Positions 50,824-50,944 of a DNA stretch of 50,944 bases are shown here, in pieces. The DNA is from an uncultured Lachnospiraceae bacterium (GTDB lineage Bacteria; Bacillota; Clostridia; Lachnospirales; Lachnospiraceae), in the NCBI GenBank assembly GCA_934394565.1, contig CAKRQV010000017.1, positions 1-50,944 of the forward strand, in the 5' to 3' direction. The translations under genes were made by a program, and so were the position numbers. Every line of letters begins with the position of its first letter. The first letter of the stretch is position 1. Below the pieces are notes generated by a model. It saw nothing but the letters and a program-made list of their open reading frames with translations, made no database searches and was not told the DNA's origin.

Positions 50824-50944
50824 GGTCAAACCCTCGACCGATTAGTACTGGTCAGCTGCATACATTACTGCACTTCCACTCCCAGCCTATCTACCTCGTC
50901 GTCTTCAAGGGGTCTTACTTCCTTTAAGGAATGGGATATCTCAT
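50824..50944 (-). rRNA. 23S rRNA, 3' end (partial)
   Basis: The minus strand carries the conserved 23S tail: AAGACGACGAGGTAGATAGG, then AGCTGACCAGTACTAATCGG and a TCGAGGGTTTGACC end. The gene continues past the window. The 68-bp spacer to tRNA-Asn includes GCGGTTTTCAAGGTAC, a string common in Firmicutes rRNA spacers. No 5S rRNA follows before the terminator. Confidence 0.93.

Overview
The window reads as a chromosomal segment of a spore-forming, anaerobic Clostridia-type Firmicute, most like the Lachnospiraceae. Reasons: the compact sporulation block hup-rqcP-yabP-yabQ-divIC-spoIIE-like-tilS-hpt-ftsH, strong AGGAGG ribosome-binding sites, mecA, gdpP, a short archaeal-type ProS, a 2[4Fe-4S] ferredoxin, and corrinoid-dependent one-carbon genes. 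No transposase, integrase, phage gene or CRISPR array was seen.

Layout. 0.2-3.6 kb: DUF1275 membrane protein, an HPr-like protein without histidine, an AraC-type regulator and a DUF421 membrane protein. 3.6-7.9 kb: a corrinoid methyl-transfer module (DUF2284 Cys-rich protein, corrinoid protein, methyltetrahydrofolate:corrinoid methyltransferase, RACo-like reductive activator) without a substrate methyltransferase. 8.2-16.4 kb: the housekeeping and sporulation block, plus a CotS-like kinase-fold protein. 16.5-20.1 kb: proS, dCMP deaminase, a degenerate low-molecular-weight phosphatase homologue, and tsaC/sua5. 20.3-25.1 kb: cell-envelope and spore genes (transglutaminase-like secreted protein, CwlD-type amidase, coiled-coil protein, GH18 protein). 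25.5-27.6 kb: mecA, two striking palindromes, DUF1858, ferredoxin and MerR. 27.7-33.3 kb: dnaB-rplI-gdpP and rpsR-ssb-rpsF-DUF951. 33.4-36.4 kb: sirtuin, divergent M20 amidohydrolase with a structured leader, a 59-aa protein and DUF3783. 36.6-39.4 kb: a cobalt/nickel ECF transporter in the order Q-O-M-N. 39.7-50.2 kb: a divergent catabolic-looking cluster with four uroporphyrinogen-decarboxylase-fold (URO-D) proteins, two MFS-type transporters, a PucR-type regulator and an NhaC-type antiporter. 50.5-50.9 kb: tRNA-Cys, tRNA-Glu, tRNA-Asn and the 3' end of 23S rRNA, all on the minus strand.

The most interesting system is the 39.7-50.2 kb cluster. Its four URO-D proteins form two pairs. One member of each pair has an HSCG motif at residues 260-263 of a 362-residue protein. 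The other has an HH(S/A)D motif in a protein of about 333 residues. Each arm of the divergent cluster carries one protein of each kind. The family includes methylcobamide methyltransferases, so these may be demethylases or methyl-shuttling partners. The corrinoid module at 3.6-7.9 kb lacks such a partner, and the metal transporter next door could supply cobalt. This functional link is inference from gene content and family knowledge.

Many genes have well-formed promoters, and several lie under candidate operators or leaders. These include a palindrome over the ferredoxin promoter, a 7-bp inverted repeat in the divergent URO-D intergenic region, and a structured 5' leader before the M20 gene.
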